64,000 bases of DNA from Linyphia triangularis (lineage: Eukaryota > Arthropoda > Arachnida > Araneae > Linyphiidae). The translations under genes and the position numbers were made by a program. Below, one piece after another: positions 63,286 through 64,000 of the stretch (its first letter is position 1; every line of letters begins with the position of its first letter). Where the stretch lies: NCBI GenBank assembly GCA_963978545.1, contig OZ021722.1, positions 15,380,801-15,444,800 of the forward strand, read 5' to 3'. The notes beneath the pieces were generated by a model. The model searched no databases. It was not told the origin of the DNA and worked only from the letters and a program-made list of their open reading frames with translations.

Positions 63286-64000
63286 CAACTTTAGACCCAC
63301 TTCTTATTTAGTGAGTGTTATAAAATTCGAATAGGAGATTCTCCTATATATGAGCTTCAATATCACAAACCGGAAAAAATTTTGAAAATTTTACTTTTTG
63401 AAAAATAATTCATTGAACAGTCCGTCATGTGTTTTCAATGGGGAAATTTTATTTTTGAGAAATTTGCACATTTTGAACCAACTATAGACCCACTTCTTAT
63501 TTAGTGAGTGTTATAAAATTGGAATTGGAGATTCTCCTATATATAAGCTTCAATATCACACACCGGAAAAAAATTTGAAAATTTTACTTTTTGAACAATA
63601 ATTCATTGAACAGTCCGCCATGTGTTTTCAATGGGGAAATTTTATTTTTTAGAAAATTGCACTTTTTGGAACAACTTTAGACCCACTTCTTATTTAGTAA
63701 GTGTTATAAAATTGGAATTGGAGATTCTCCTATATATAAGCTTCAATATCACACACGGGAAAAAATTTTGAAAATTTTACTTTTTGAACAATTATTCATT
63801 GAATAGTCCACCATGTGTTTTCAATGGGGGAATTTTATTTTTTAGAAAATTGCACTTTTTGGAACAACTTTAGACCCACTTTTTATTTAGTGAGTGTTAT
63901 AAAATTGAAAATGGAGACTCTCCTATATATAAGCTTCAATATCACAAACAGGAAAAAATTTTGAAAATTTTACTTTTTGAACAATTATTCATTGAATAGT
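63286..64000 (+). repeat. S run, cut by the window end (S38)
   Basis: 715 bp, nearly four monomers, matching 56571-57285. Confidence 0.94.

Larger units (their letters stand above)
1..64000 (+). repeat. Hierarchical satellite array filling the whole window
   Basis: The whole window is made of two alternating blocks in one orientation: a 193-bp monomer (S, about 195 copies) and a roughly 710-bp linker (L, 38 copies plus one partial). Every base falls in one of these. No open frame is long enough or placed so as to suggest a protein, and the short frames recur only because the repeat recurs. Monomers near 193 bp are in the size range of nucleosome-plus-spacer DNA, which is common among eukaryotic satellites. 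Its role (centromeric, heterochromatic or neutral) cannot be read from the sequence. Confidence 0.97.
57491..64000 (+). repeat. 6,715-bp tandem repeat, copy 2 (6,510 bp in window)
   Basis: Second copy, starting at a TTCA shared by both partners of the junction and running to the window end. The last base, 64000, corresponds to 57285 in copy 1, just before the sequence that would show whether a third copy follows. Confidence 0.92.

Noticed and set aside
1..64000. CRISPR array, because of regularly spaced repeats
   Set aside because: Units are 193 bp and contiguous, without short repeats separated by unique spacers, and no cas-like genes are present.

Overview
The window is satellite DNA from end to end. 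I see no gene, RNA gene, mobile-element coding region or CRISPR array. It is strongly AT-rich and full of A-tract/T-tract words such as AAAATTTT. The longest open frame I can support on either strand is under 90 codons. The make-up (megabase-style satellite, no coding density, AAAATTTTGAAAATTTT texture) points to a eukaryote. The texture resembles nematode non-coding DNA (Caenorhabditis-like), but that is a weak guess and an insect or other invertebrate is possible.

There are two building blocks, always in the same orientation. S is a monomer of exactly 193 bp (reference copy 416-608), and about 195 copies are present. L is a linker of 709-714 bp that interrupts the monomer run at a fixed point, just after GAAAATTG. 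There are 38 linkers (L1-L38) plus the right end of another at the left edge (L0). Spacing between linkers is quantised as about 699 + n x 193 bp, with n = 2, 3, 4, 5, 7, 8, 11 or 15. I place S runs from CAACTTTAGAC to the base before GCTCAAATGC, and L from GCTCAAATGC to the base before CAACTTTAGAC.

The organisation has four tiers: the 193-bp monomer; the L + nS block (about 1.1-2.8 kb); a set of four successive linker types I-II-III-IV (about 6.1-7.0 kb); and a super-repeat of three such sets (12 linkers, about 20.1 kb). Two tandem super-repeat copies lie at 15828-35938 (A) and 35939-55857 (B). They share even set-specific variants, so copying of the 20-kb block is recent.

Region by region: 1-15827 is less regular, with a truncated linker (L3), a local 1.47-kb duplication near 10-12.3 kb, and a left edge that repeats at 8781. 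15828-55857 holds super-repeats A and B. 55858-64000 is a rearranged third copy in which two linkers were lost in register, giving an unbroken run of 15 monomers, followed by a very recent 6,715-bp tandem duplication that runs to the window end.

Smaller features of interest are a short palindrome in most monomers (ATAGGAGA-T-TCTCCTAT in its fullest form), a paired AAAATTTT motif spaced to favour bending, and a marker monomer whose 8-bp deletion removes one palindrome arm once per four-linker set. All identity statements are by reading; no alignment was computed.
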